Positions 9,013 through 18,750 of a stretch of DNA of 64,000 nucleotides are shown piece by piece (position 1 is the stretch's first letter; each line of letters opens with the position of its first letter). The notes below the pieces were generated by a model. The model was given only the letters and a program-made list of their open reading frames with translations. It was not told where the DNA came from and did not search any database. Made by a program: the position numbers and the translations under genes. The DNA comes from Myxococcales bacterium (GTDB taxonomy: Bacteria; Myxococcota_A; Polyangia; Polyangiales; Polyangiaceae), in the NCBI GenBank assembly GCA_016703425.1, contig JADJCA010000013.1, positions 124,001-188,000 on the forward strand. The letters run 5' to 3'.

Positions 9013-10548
9013 TCAATCGCCCTGCGGTCCTCGACGGCGGGCGGCATCGCACAGTAGGCGCTTTTCAGGCCGAGGCAGCTCGACGCCCCCTTCGCAGGCC
9101 GCGTCGATGTCGATCGGATCTTGGGCCACGGCCTCGACAAACGCAGCGTCGGCGTCGCCCAGCACGCCTGAGCCGCGCAGGAGCGTGCCGCGGAGCGCCC
9201 ACCAGGGACCGTACGAGGCGAGCAGCTCCTTGGGATCGCGGGTGACGGCCTCCGCCTCCTTCGACTGACCGAGGCCCGCGTGGGCCCTTCCCCAGAGCGT
9301 GCGCAGCACTGGATCGTCTTGCCCCGCAGCGGCCGGCAGCTTTCGAAGCTCCGCAAGCGCAGCGGCGGGATGCTCGCGACCGAGGAGGAGCTCAGCGAGG
9401 CGGGCCCGCTCGCGCAACTCGCTGAGGTTTGGGGGGGCCGCGCCAAGACCGAAGCCCGGCGGAATGGAGTCTTTCGGCTTGGCGGCAAGCCAGGTGCGCC
9501 ACGTCCCATCCCAGGTCTTGAGATCGCGGCCGCTCGCGGCGACGAGCGCCTCATCGGCCCCCTTCGCGGTACGCAGCTCAGTCAAGAGCTTGGGGAGCAC
9601 GTTCGGCGGCCCCGATTCGGCGAGGAAGCGGACGAAGCTCGTCACCTCGGCAAAGGCGACGAGGGCAGCGTCGGCGGTGGGCAACATGGCGATCGACGGG
9701 CCGAGCTTGTCGAGCGGCAAGTCGAGCTTGAGCTCCATCCCGCGGAGCACCAACGACTCGGGCGAAGGACGGTCGTCGAAGGGCCCCGGCGGACGCCAGC
9801 GAACCTCCTCGCGCTTCGCGAGCCCTTCTTGGAGCCACAAGGGTGCGCGGTCGAGCGAGGCCCGCGTGATGGCCATGTGCGTGAGCTCATGAGCCACCGT
9901 GTCGCGCCACGCGTAACCGTGAAGGCTCGCGCGGGGTGAGAGCAGCGTCACGCGGCCCCACTTGGCGACGCCGACGGTGCCCGTCGTGCGAGCAGCGTCG
10001 TACGGGAGACCGGTCATCGCGCTCAGCGACAAGAGATCACGCACGACGACGAAGCGCGTGGTCTTCGGCCACGTGACTCCGAGGTCGCGCGTGAGCGCCT
10101 CTCGGGCCGCAACAATGGTCTCCACGAGGACCGGCGTCAGGGCCCGATCTTCGTCGTCTTGATAGCGGATCTCGATGCCGCGAGCGTCGTCCCTCTCGAT
10201 GTGCGTAGCCGCCGTCACGCGGGCGCAGCCGCCGCTGATTTCCGCGAGCGCCGCTCCCACTTCAAGCTTCTGCAGCTCCGGTCGCGCCAAGATTGCCAGC
10301 GCCGCATCGCAGTCGCCGTCGTAGATGGCGAGCCTCACGCGCTCGAGCGCCACCTCGATGCTCGTGGGCGCTGCCTTCGCCGCCACGTCGAGGAGGCGAC
10401 GCGCGTCGTCGAGGTCGAGCCCCAACGTGAGGTCCCGGGCCTTGGCGCCCACGTCGAGCGGTCCGTCAGCGGAAGCCGGCAGCACGGCCGTTGCGCAGAC
10501 GAACAGGCCGAGGGCCCCGAGAGACCGTAGTCGCGAGGAGCGGTTCAT
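9013..10548 (-). CDS. exported zinc peptidase (peptidase MA-like) with TPR-type tail
   Basis: The 511-aa protein has an N-terminal signal sequence (about residues 1-27, ending PASADG). The metallopeptidase motif HELTH (residues 220-224) is followed by the third-ligand/active-site Glu241 in WLQEGLA, the arrangement of peptidase MA-like proteins. The C-terminal third is Ala/Leu-rich helical repeat (EAEAVTRDPKELL, PAAALAELRKL) resembling TPR. It probably acts in the periplasm on an unknown target. The ATG overlaps the stop of the large upstream membrane protein gene by ATGA, so the two are made together. The fold call is good; the substrate is unknown. Confidence 0.82.
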   Translation of the reverse strand: MNRSSRLRSLGALGLFVCATAVLPASADGPLDVGAKARDLTLGLDLDDARRLLDVAAKAAPTSIEVALERVRLAIYDGDCDAALAILARPELQKLEVGAALAEISGGCARVTAATHIERDDARGIEIRYQDDEDRALTPVLVETIVAAREALTRDLGVTWPKTTRFVVVRDLLSLSAMTGLPYDAARTTGTVGVAKWGRVTLLSPRASLHGYAWRDTVAHELTHMAITRASLDRAPLWLQEGLAKREEVRWRPPGPFDDRPSPESLVLRGMELKLDLPLDKLGPSIAMLPTADAALVAFAEVTSFVRFLAESGPPNVLPKLLTELRTAKGADEALVAASGRDLKTWDGTWRTWLAAKPKDSIPPGFGLGAAPPNLSELRERARLAELLLGREHPAAALAELRKLPAAAGQDDPVLRTLWGRAHAGLGQSKEAEAVTRDPKELLASYGPWWALRGTLLRGSGVLGDADAAFVEAVAQDPIDIDAACEGGVELPRPEKRLLCDAARRRGPQGD

Positions 10549-13469
10549 CGGAGCAACCCCTCGGCGTAGCGTCGCACGGCGTCTTTCAGGCGCCCCGCCG
10601 ACGGCTGCCCGAGCCCTTGGATCACGCGCCGACGAAACTCCTCAGGCCCCTTGTGCGCGTCGGCTTTGGGAATATCGGCGTGGCCCATGTCGGTAGGTCC
10701 GTCGTCACCCCGCGGCGGATCCGACTGCCCTTCGTCGCCGAGCGCCTCACGGGCCGCCTCGAGCAAGCGCTGAGCCTCCGCCTGCTTTGAGACGCCTTTC
10801 TCCGCAGAGAGCTCCCGCAGCGCGCGGGCCGCATCCCGCGCGGCGCGCTCCGCGGACTCCAACGAATCCAGAGCCGGCGCCGGCAGCGCCCCCTTCTCCT
10901 TGCCACGCTCGGCGAGCTTGCCCATCCGTTCGGCGAGCTTCTGCTCCCCCTCGCCGCTCTGATGCAGTTGACCTGAAGCCCGCTCGGCGGCCCGCTTCTT
11001 CATGGCCTCGAGCTTCTCTTCGGTCCAACGGAGTTCGGGCTCGAGCTTCCTCTTGGCGTCGTCGATGCGCCGCTCCGCTTCCGCCTCGCCACCGAAACCG
11101 AAACGCGAGAAGCGATCGGAGCGAACCTGACGCCTCGCCTCTTCAAGGGCGGCGAGGCCGCTCTTGCCACTTTGCACCGCGTCGGCAGGGCTCCCCTGCT
11201 CGAGGGAGCGAGCCATTTGCTCGGCATGCTCGCGCGCCGCGGCGCCTTTGCTGGTCCACGAGTCGCTGCCTCCGCCGACGCTCGGAAGGCCCGCTGTCGC
11301 CTCGCGCACCGCCTCGGCGTGCTTCTTCGCCTCTTCCGCAAACGAGCGAAGCTCCTCCGGCGAGGCGCCGCTCACGGCCGCCTCGGTCTCGCCCTTCTGC
11401 TTGGCGTGATCGCCGATGAGCTGATCGAGATCGCGGGATGCTTCGTTGAAGGCCTGCTCCTCCTCGCTCATCTCGTCGCCTTCTCCCATGACGCCACGGG
11501 CGCCGCCCGATTCGCCGCCGGCGCGATGACCCGACCCCTGCGAGCCAAACGACGCATCAGGCTGCCTCAGGCGCGCGACGAGATCGCGCGCCGCGAGCTC
11601 GGAGTGCACGAGGTCTACGGCCTTGCGGCTGCGCTCGACGCGCACGAGCGCGGCATCCACCGCTCCGCCGATGTCTCGCCCCAAGGAGCCGAGGCGCTTC
11701 ATGGCGGTCGCGCTCCCGGTGAGAATCGAGAGCGCCGCGTCGATGTGCTCGACGCGACGCGGGGAGGCCTTGGCCTTGCGAGCCTCCGACTGCGCGAGGA
11801 AGCCCAACTCGCTGGCGAGATCCTCCGCGACCTCGACGAGGCGCTTGGCGACGTCACGCGTGTCTTTGGCGCCGAAGCCGCGGAGCGCCGCGTCGACGAC
11901 CAAGACGAAGCGCTCGTTCTGCTTCGTGAGCGCCGCAAGCGACGCCGCGCTTGGGGCGCGCGCGTGGGCCCGAACGGCGTCGTCGAGCTTCCGCGACTGC
12001 GCGCGAAACATCGCCTGGAGGCGCCCCGGGACACGAAGGCCCGCGTAGCTCGCGCCCAACACCGAGTCCATGAGGTCCATGTCGGCCTCGGCGCCCTGCA
12101 CGAGCTCCGCGACGTAGTGCTTGCGCGGCTCACCGGCGGGGGGCACGGGCTTCTCCAGCCGCCACGCGAGTCGATCGACCAGGGCGTCGCGAAGCTTCTT
12201 GAGCGCCTCGACACGCCGCGCCTCCGGCTCGCCGACGCTCGGCGGCACCAGCGTGATCGCCGGGCTCGCTCCCCACTTCGGTCCGGTGACCGCGTCGTTG
12301 TCCTTGGCCTCCACCAAGATATCGACAGGGGCGTTGCTCTTCTTGATGAACGTGTCGGTGGCTCGGAGCACATGCCCGCCGCGATCCGACCTCGTCTCTC
12401 CGTCGAGCTTGGCGAGGACCCGCCGCTCCTCTCGGGAGCCGCTTCGCAGCACCAGATGAACCTCGCGCAGACCGTGGTCGTCGGTGACTTCGTAGCGAAG
12501 AGGAATTTCGGTTACCTCCACCTCGCCCGCGAGCGCGATCCGTTTGGGCGCCCCTTCGAGCTTCACGTCGGGAGCGCGGTCCGCGATGGAGACGACGGCC
12601 AGCGTCGACGCTTCTTCGATGATCACGTCACCAAAACGCGCGACCACACCGAGGTTCACGCTGTCGCCAAGAGCCCAGCGCGCGACGACCTTCCCGCTCC
12701 CGTCGTCGACGAAGGGAACCTCCGTGTGCCCATCGGTGAGGAGCAGCTGACGGCCACGATGCGTCGGCGCACCGCGCACCGTGAGCAGCGTGCCGCGCGG
12801 CAGCTCAACGCGCGCGGCCCTTACGCGTCCCTCGTCGAGATGGAGGTACTCGGGCGGCCGCGCGCGGACGTCCGTATCTTCGACCCACGTGCCCGTCAGC
12901 GGCGCCACGCCGCCGCGAGCGAAGAGGACGTTCGCACCTTCGATGATCGCAAAAGGATCGAGCGCCGTAACGACGAGCGCCGCGAGCCCGAGCGTCACGC
13001 CCGTGGCGAGCCACCGCGCCGCCGTTCGCTTCGCGCCACGCCTTAGCTGTTCGACGGAGACGTCTGATACGGACCGCTCGACGTGAAGCCTCGCCAGCGG
13101 CAACGAGGTCCCCGCCTGCCGCGCGTTTCCGCTTTCGTCAAAGAGCGTGAGCGCTCGCGAGAGGCGCCCCGCCACGTCGGGCTGCTCCACCGCGATGAGC
13201 TCGGAGACGACCCACTTCGTCGAACGCAGGCGGCGCTCGCGGCGCCGGCTCCACACGGCAGCGGCGCCGAAGGTGAGGATGACGCCGAGCACAGCGGCGA
13301 TGCGGGAGCGGTCCGTTCCCTGGCGCCCCACCAGGCTCGCGGTGACGAGCGCGAGCGCGACGAGCGCCACGACGGCGCGGCGCGTCGGTGCGCGCACCAC
13401 GCGCAGCCAAGCGTCGCGCATCGGCCGAAGCGGCTCGAAGACGTCAGCGCGGGCTTCGGGAGACGGCAC
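10545..13469 (-). CDS. large membrane protein, DUF4175-like, with long coiled-coil region
   Basis: The 974-aa protein starts at GTG 13469. Three hydrophobic segments are seen near the N-terminus (RRAVVALVALALVTASLVG, AAVLGVILTFGAAAVW, and WLATGVTLGLAALVVTALD at about residue 165). A beta-rich middle region (residues about 190-400) follows. The rest is long, charged and Ala/Glu/Lys-rich, likely coiled coil, rich in Gly/Ser around residue 650. This layout resembles DUF4175 proteins, whose role is not established. It is coupled by ATGA overlap to a downstream secreted zinc peptidase, suggesting a joint envelope function. The 101-bp gap upstream to 13571 is the only space for a promoter. Family assignment is by resemblance. 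Confidence 0.72.
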   Translation of the reverse strand: MPSPEARADVFEPLRPMRDAWLRVVRAPTRRAVVALVALALVTASLVGRQGTDRSRIAAVLGVILTFGAAAVWSRRRERRLRSTKWVVSELIAVEQPDVAGRLSRALTLFDESGNARQAGTSLPLARLHVERSVSDVSVEQLRRGAKRTAARWLATGVTLGLAALVVTALDPFAIIEGANVLFARGGVAPLTGTWVEDTDVRARPPEYLHLDEGRVRAARVELPRGTLLTVRGAPTHRGRQLLLTDGHTEVPFVDDGSGKVVARWALGDSVNLGVVARFGDVIIEEASTLAVVSIADRAPDVKLEGAPKRIALAGEVEVTEIPLRYEVTDDHGLREVHLVLRSGSREERRVLAKLDGETRSDRGGHVLRATDTFIKKSNAPVDILVEAKDNDAVTGPKWGASPAITLVPPSVGEPEARRVEALKKLRDALVDRLAWRLEKPVPPAGEPRKHYVAELVQGAEADMDLMDSVLGASYAGLRVPGRLQAMFRAQSRKLDDAVRAHARAPSAASLAALTKQNERFVLVVDAALRGFGAKDTRDVAKRLVEVAEDLASELGFLAQSEARKAKASPRRVEHIDAALSILTGSATAMKRLGSLGRDIGGAVDAALVRVERSRKAVDLVHSELAARDLVARLRQPDASFGSQGSGHRAGGESGGARGVMGEGDEMSEEEQAFNEASRDLDQLIGDHAKQKGETEAAVSGASPEELRSFAEEAKKHAEAVREATAGLPSVGGGSDSWTSKGAAAREHAEQMARSLEQGSPADAVQSGKSGLAALEEARRQVRSDRFSRFGFGGEAEAERRIDDAKRKLEPELRWTEEKLEAMKKRAAERASGQLHQSGEGEQKLAERMGKLAERGKEKGALPAPALDSLESAERAARDAARALRELSAEKGVSKQAEAQRLLEAAREALGDEGQSDPPRGDDGPTDMGHADIPKADAHKGPEEFRRRVIQGLGQPSAGRLKDAVRRYAEGLLR

Positions 13470-13570
13470 GCCTCAAAATGTACCAGTCGCGTCGTCGATC
13501 GCCCAGCGACGCTGGCCGCTTCAGCCGCTTCAGCTGCTCTGGCGGTCGAGCGCGGCGCGGCCTTGGCGCG

Positions 13571-15097
<1,527 letters not shown>

Positions 15098-15112
15098 GAT
15101 GGCTCGACTCTA

Positions 15113-15203
15113 GAGCGTATTTCACACCGACGCGACCGCCGAAATCGTGCTTGCCACGCTGGGCGAGCAAGCCCGATCTCGGCGGGACGGCACCGCTCCG
15201 TTC
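15113..15203. repeat. 91-bp direct repeat, copy 1, with palindromic core
   Basis: This copy is identical over 91 bases to the one at 15256-15346. Its core is an imperfect palindrome, arms 15136-15154 and 15167-15185 (17 of 19 positions pair, 12-base loop). It begins GAGCGTATTTCAC; an inverted near-copy of that 13-mer (11/13) ends at 15253, so 15113-15253 could be a 141-bp MITE-like unit. Confidence 0.9.
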
Positions 15204-15225
15204 ATCCGAGACTGTCCCAGGTCTC

Positions 15226-15253
15226 GAGCGCATTCACGTTGTGAAGTGCGCTC
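15226..15253. repeat. short imperfect inverted repeat between the two 91-bp copies
   Basis: GAGCGCATTCAC, a 3-base loop, then GTGAAGTGCGCTC form a 12-bp stem with one bulged G. Both arms resemble the first 13 bases of the 91-bp repeat, so the spacer itself may be made of repeat ends. Confidence 0.55.
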
Positions 15254-15255
15254 CC

Positions 15256-15346
15256 GAGCGTATTTCACACCGACGCGACCGCCGAAATCGTGCTTGCCAC
15301 GCTGGGCGAGCAAGCCCGATCTCGGCGGGACGGCACCGCTCCGTTC
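15256..15346. repeat. 91-bp direct repeat, copy 2
   Basis: This is a perfect copy of 15113-15203, offset by 143 bases, with palindrome arms at 15279-15297 and 15310-15328. It ends 9 bases before the stop codon of the PH-like gene, which is transcribed towards it, so the hairpin would form in that gene's 3' untranslated RNA. Confidence 0.9.
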
Positions 15347-15355
15347 GTTGAGCCG

Positions 15356-16471
15356 TCAGGCGGCCTGCGGAAGCTCGGGCGTCTCGCGCAAAAGAGTGCC
15401 GACGGTATCCGCGTCATCGATGGCTTGGAGCACCGGCTGAAGCGTACCGTCACTTTCGCCACCAAAGGCCCCGCTGGCCGCGAGCGCGCGCGCTTGCGGT
15501 CCGTCGAGCACGAGGAAGACGTCCCGCAGGCCACTCCAGCGCGGAACGAGACGGTTCGATGGCGCTGAGATCACGTACGCGATGCGGGAGCGGTCGAGCA
15601 TGAGCTCTTCCCTGCCCCGCCGAATCAGAACGCGCCGGTCGGTCACGAAGTAGCGCGTCTCACGCGCCAGCTGCCTCGGCCGTAGCCCTGCGGCCCAACC
15701 GGTTCCAACTGCAACCACCGCCAAGAGGCCGATGCCGAGCCCGACCCCGGACACCAGGAGGAGCGCTTGCCCCACGGTGAGCGCGTGAAGTTCGAGCAGC
15801 CTCTCGAGCGCCGGTAGCGCTCGCCAGGCAGCGTGCGTCGCCGCTGCGCCGAGCACGAGAGCGGACAGCACGCCGGCGCTGCGGCGCACGGTCCATGCGG
15901 ACTTCCGCGGGACTCCGCTCCAGAGGACGCGCTCGCCCGTGTCGAGCCGCTGCGCGAGCGGCCTCGCACCGGTGCCGAGGGGAGCGCTCGCATCGACACC
16001 TCGGATCAAGGACAGCACACGATCGGGCGCCGCCAGCCCTGAGAGTGTCAGGCGTAGCGTTCGTCGCAACGCGCCCGTCGGCACCGCGCGAACGAGCTCG
16101 AGATCACCGACTTGGCCCCCCGCATGCCATCGCACGAGGGCGTAGCTGATGGCGTCGCGCGAGATCGTTCGACGGAGTCGACCGCATCGCCAAATGACGT
16201 GCTTGTCGGTCACGAAGTATTCGAGCTTCTGCGTCACCAGCACCGGGAGCCGCCACGCCAAGAGCGCGAGTGTCGAACACCACGCCGACAGGATGAGGAG
16301 CCCGCCGGTTCGCACGTCGAGGGCCGTGGCCAGTGTGATGGCGAAGCACAGGCAAACGACGGCCACCACGACGGCGACCCCGGCGAGAAGGCGCAGCGAC
16401 GGCGTGCGAACGATGGTGGCCGGCTTTCCCGACCACAAGATCGTTTCGTCGAAGAGCGAGTCGCGCGCCAT
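15356..16471 (-). CDS. membrane protein with two bacterial-PH-like repeats
   Basis: The 371-aa protein is an internal duplication. Each half begins with a WSG motif (ETILWSGKPA, then ERVLWSGVPR), has two hydrophobic segments, and then a YFVTD-K/R-xVLI/W-RxGR block with SRDAISY or DRSRIAY. This is the layout of bPH2 (YdbS/YdbT-like) membrane proteins, whose PH-like domain sits against the membrane; the molecular role is unknown. ATG 16471 is chosen (product MARDSLFDETILW). A TTG at 16495 is in frame with an AGGA-like site. The duplicated palindromic repeats lie directly downstream. Confidence 0.75.
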   Translation of the reverse strand: MARDSLFDETILWSGKPATIVRTPSLRLLAGVAVVVAVVCLCFAITLATALDVRTGGLLILSAWCSTLALLAWRLPVLVTQKLEYFVTDKHVIWRCGRLRRTISRDAISYALVRWHAGGQVGDLELVRAVPTGALRRTLRLTLSGLAAPDRVLSLIRGVDASAPLGTGARPLAQRLDTGERVLWSGVPRKSAWTVRRSAGVLSALVLGAAATHAAWRALPALERLLELHALTVGQALLLVSGVGLGIGLLAVVAVGTGWAAGLRPRQLARETRYFVTDRRVLIRRGREELMLDRSRIAYVISAPSNRLVPRWSGLRDVFLVLDGPQARALAASGAFGGESDGTLQPVLQAIDDADTVGTLLRETPELPQAA

Positions 16472-16620
16472 GAGTCCTTGCCGTGAGCCGCGCAACGAGC
16501 GCGCGTCCTCTACCGTGGGACGCCGAAGCGGTCCTGTAAAGTCACCGTGAGCTCCCCGGACGACGAAGGCAACGACGTTGCCCTACACGCGTTGCTGCGC
16601 CAACCGCTGCGCGAGGGCCG

Positions 16621-16660
16621 CTTTGCGCTCAAACAAGAAACTTTGTGCTCAAACGGGAAA
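16621..16660. repeat. 20-bp tandem duplication across the ddl stop codon
   Basis: Two adjacent 20-base units beginning CTTTGCGCTCAAAC and CTTTGTGCTCAAAC match at 17 of 20 positions. The second contains the ddl stop (TCA at 16649-16651 on this strand). Confidence 0.6.
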
Positions 16661-17623
16661 GGCCTTCGGGGCGTTCCGGGGCGTCGCCCCGCGCCGATGG
16701 GCGCGCTCCACGAGCTCGCCGCAGAGCCTCTCGAAGCCGATGCCAACGGCCGCTGCCTCCTCGGGAAATAGGCTCGTCGGCGTCAGCCCCGGCAGGGTGT
16801 TGACCTCCAGCAGCACGACCCGAGCGTCACCGACCACGAAGTCCGCCCGCGACAGATCGCGACAACCGAGGACACGGTGTGCCAGAAGGGCGACCTCCTC
16901 GACGCGAGCACGCTGCCCGTCGAGCTCGGCGGGGCAGACGTGCACGCTGCGACCCCGCGCATAGCGCGCCTCGTAGGAGTAGAACGCATCGCCGGGCGCA
17001 CGGACCTCCGTAGGGGGCAAGGACCTCGCGGCGTCGCCCTGTTCGAGAACACCGCAGGTCACCTCGCGACCGCTCACGAACTCCTCGACGATGATATCGG
17101 CGGAGAGCGCGAAGGCCTGGCTCACGGCGGCGACCGCCGCTTCGCGGTCAGGGCGCTCGGGAAACCGACCGATGCCGATGGCCGAGCCGCTCTCCGCAGG
17201 CTTCACCACGAAGCCGGCGGGCAGCTCGTCGAAGATGCGCGCGACCACCGCGTCGTTCGCCTCCCCGCGCGAGGCGCAAAACCCGCGGGCGACCGGGAGG
17301 CCGGCGGCGACGAAGAGGCGCTTGGCCACCGCCTTGTTCATGGCGAGGGCGCTCGCGAGCACGCCGGACCCGACATAGGGCACAGCCATCACTTCGAGCA
17401 GCCCCTGCAGCGAGCCGTCTTCGCCCACGGCGCCATGCACCACCGGGAAGACCACATCGTAGCGTCCAACGCGCAGCGCCTCGGCGAGCGCCTGATCGAG
17501 CTCGAGGCACGTCACGCCGTGACCGCCAGCGCGCAGCGCCTCCGCAACGCCGCGCGCGGAGACACGACTGACCTCCGCCTCCGACGAGGGGCCACCTTGA
17601 ACGACGGCGACGCGGAGGCTCAT
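16649..17623 (-). CDS. ddl: D-alanine--D-alanine ligase
   Basis: The 324-aa ATP-grasp enzyme joins two D-alanines for peptidoglycan precursors in the cytosol. Seen motifs: VVQGGPSSEAEVS at the N-terminus, VHGAVGEDGSLQGLLE, PYVGSGVLASALAMNK, ATP-grasp VVKPAESGSAIGIG, and the Mg/substrate motif VLLEVNTLPGLTPTSLFP. ATG 17623 overlaps the stop of the upstream deaminase (ATGA); in-frame sequence further upstream is a shadow of that gene. Length is slightly short but normal for type-A-like Ddl. No other mur genes are adjacent. A 20-bp tandem repeat spans its stop. Confidence 0.95.
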   Translation of the reverse strand: MSLRVAVVQGGPSSEAEVSRVSARGVAEALRAGGHGVTCLELDQALAEALRVGRYDVVFPVVHGAVGEDGSLQGLLEVMAVPYVGSGVLASALAMNKAVAKRLFVAAGLPVARGFCASRGEANDAVVARIFDELPAGFVVKPAESGSAIGIGRFPERPDREAAVAAVSQAFALSADIIVEEFVSGREVTCGVLEQGDAARSLPPTEVRAPGDAFYSYEARYARGRSVHVCPAELDGQRARVEEVALLAHRVLGCRDLSRADFVVGDARVVLLEVNTLPGLTPTSLFPEEAAAVGIGFERLCGELVERAHRRGATPRNAPKAFPV

Positions 17624-18081
17624 GTCGGAGACGCCTCGCCTTGTTTTGCCTTGCCCGAGAGGTCCACGAGCTCGATGCCGAGCGCCTGGGCCATCTCGAA
17701 GATCTTCGGATCGCGGTAGAACTCCCCGAAGACCACCCGCTGGATGCCCCCGTTGGCGATGAGGCGGAAGCAGCTCCAACAGGGCGAGGCGGTCACGTAG
17801 ATCGTGCTCGCGTCGATGCGCGCGCCGTTGCGCGCCGCCTGAACGATGGCGTTCGCCTCTGCGTGCACCGTGCGAACGCAGTGGCCTTCCTCCATGAGGT
17901 GCCCCACATCGTCGCAGTGGGGAAGGCCGCGAATGGAGCCGTTGTACCCGGTGGCGAGAATGCACCGATCACGCACGATGACCGCGCCGACGTGCTTGCG
18001 ATCGCAGGTTGCCCGCGACGACACCTCGCGTGCGATGTTCATGAAGTAGTCGTCCCAGGGAACTCGTCCGGACATGGCCAT
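17620..18081 (-). CDS. dCMP/cytidine deaminase family protein (ComEB-like)
   Basis: The 153-aa protein is a zinc nucleotide deaminase. The zinc and catalytic motifs are complete: CVRTVHAEANAI (His ligand and catalytic Glu) and SPCWSCFRL (PCxxC ligands). CDRKHVGAVIVRD and GYNGSIRGLPHCDD are typical of deoxycytidylate deaminases, which make dUMP for thymidylate synthesis. Start ATG 18081 has a GTGAGA-like site; ATG 18075 is an alternative. It is coupled to ddl by a 4-base overlap, an uncommon pairing of nucleotide and cell-wall genes. Exact nucleotide preference is not proven by sequence. Confidence 0.9.
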   Translation of the reverse strand: MAMSGRVPWDDYFMNIAREVSSRATCDRKHVGAVIVRDRCILATGYNGSIRGLPHCDDVGHLMEEGHCVRTVHAEANAIVQAARNGARIDASTIYVTASPCWSCFRLIANGGIQRVVFGEFYRDPKIFEMAQALGIELVDLSGKAKQGEASPT

Positions 18082-18186
18082 GGAATCTCACCGCTCCCGC
18101 CCAATGACAAGCGCCGCGGCGGGGGCTCGCCGGGACTTCGCGTGAATCGGATTGACGCAAGGGGGGCCGCACGGCATTCGTCGTGG

Positions 18187-18750
18187 GTGAAAATTCCCCG
18201 CGCGGCGGCGTCCGGCCTCCTGGCCCTGTCGATTTTCGGGCTCGTCGTGCACGCCGCCGGCGGAGCAAACGCAGCCCTCCCCGAGCCCGCCGCCGCGACC
18301 GACGCGACGAGAACCCTGGCGACGCTCAAGTCGCTAGAAGCTGACACGGAAACGACGGCGGCGACGGCCGACGCGCGCGCCCGCGCGCAGGCGGCGCTCG
18401 CCCGGGCCACCGAACTCAGGTCCGCCGGCGACGACTACCGGGCGCGCCTCACCGAGGGCCTCGCCGTGCGGCTCGCCGAGCTCGCAGGCGACGTAGCCCG
18501 CGCCGTTCGCTCCGAGCGGGCTGCCGCAACGGCGCTGCGCGGGGCCCAGGACGCCGGCGCGCAGCTCGACCGGGAACGGGCGCTGCTCGAAGAGGCGCTC
18601 GCGCAATCGGGCCGGCTCCGCGCGCAGCTCGAGGCCCTCACCGAGAAGCGGCCGCCGGACCGCGTGGGGCGCGAACCGACCGATGGCGGGGCGAAGGCGC
18701 CCAAGAAGGCCGCGTCACCAGCACGCGTGGCCGACGGAGGTGCGCCGTGA
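18187..18750 (+). CDS. exported coiled-coil protein, unknown function
   Basis: The 187-aa product starts at GTG 18187; no ATG lies nearby, and sequence upstream belongs to the divergent deaminase gene. A signal sequence (KIPRAAASGLLALSIFGLVVHAAGGANA) is followed by an Ala/Arg/Glu-rich helical region (residues about 50-155) that looks like a coiled coil, and a Lys/Ala-rich end. I do not recognise a family. Its stop overlaps the next start (GTGA), so it is coupled to the OmpA-like lipoprotein gene; the two probably work together at the outer membrane or periplasm. Confidence 0.65.
   Translation: MKIPRAAASGLLALSIFGLVVHAAGGANAALPEPAAATDATRTLATLKSLEADTETTAATADARARAQAALARATELRSAGDDYRARLTEGLAVRLAELAGDVARAVRSERAAATALRGAQDAGAQLDRERALLEEALAQSGRLRAQLEALTEKRPPDRVGREPTDGGAKAPKKAASPARVADGGAP

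Noticed and set aside
11172..13046. Plus-strand open frame of 624 codons
   Set aside because: Shadow of the DUF4175-like gene; typical Arg/His-rich antisense composition in a high-GC genome.
15113..15346. CRISPR-like repeat arrangement
   Set aside because: Only two copies, 91 bp each, with a single 52-bp spacer and no cas genes; a palindromic mobile-type element fits better.
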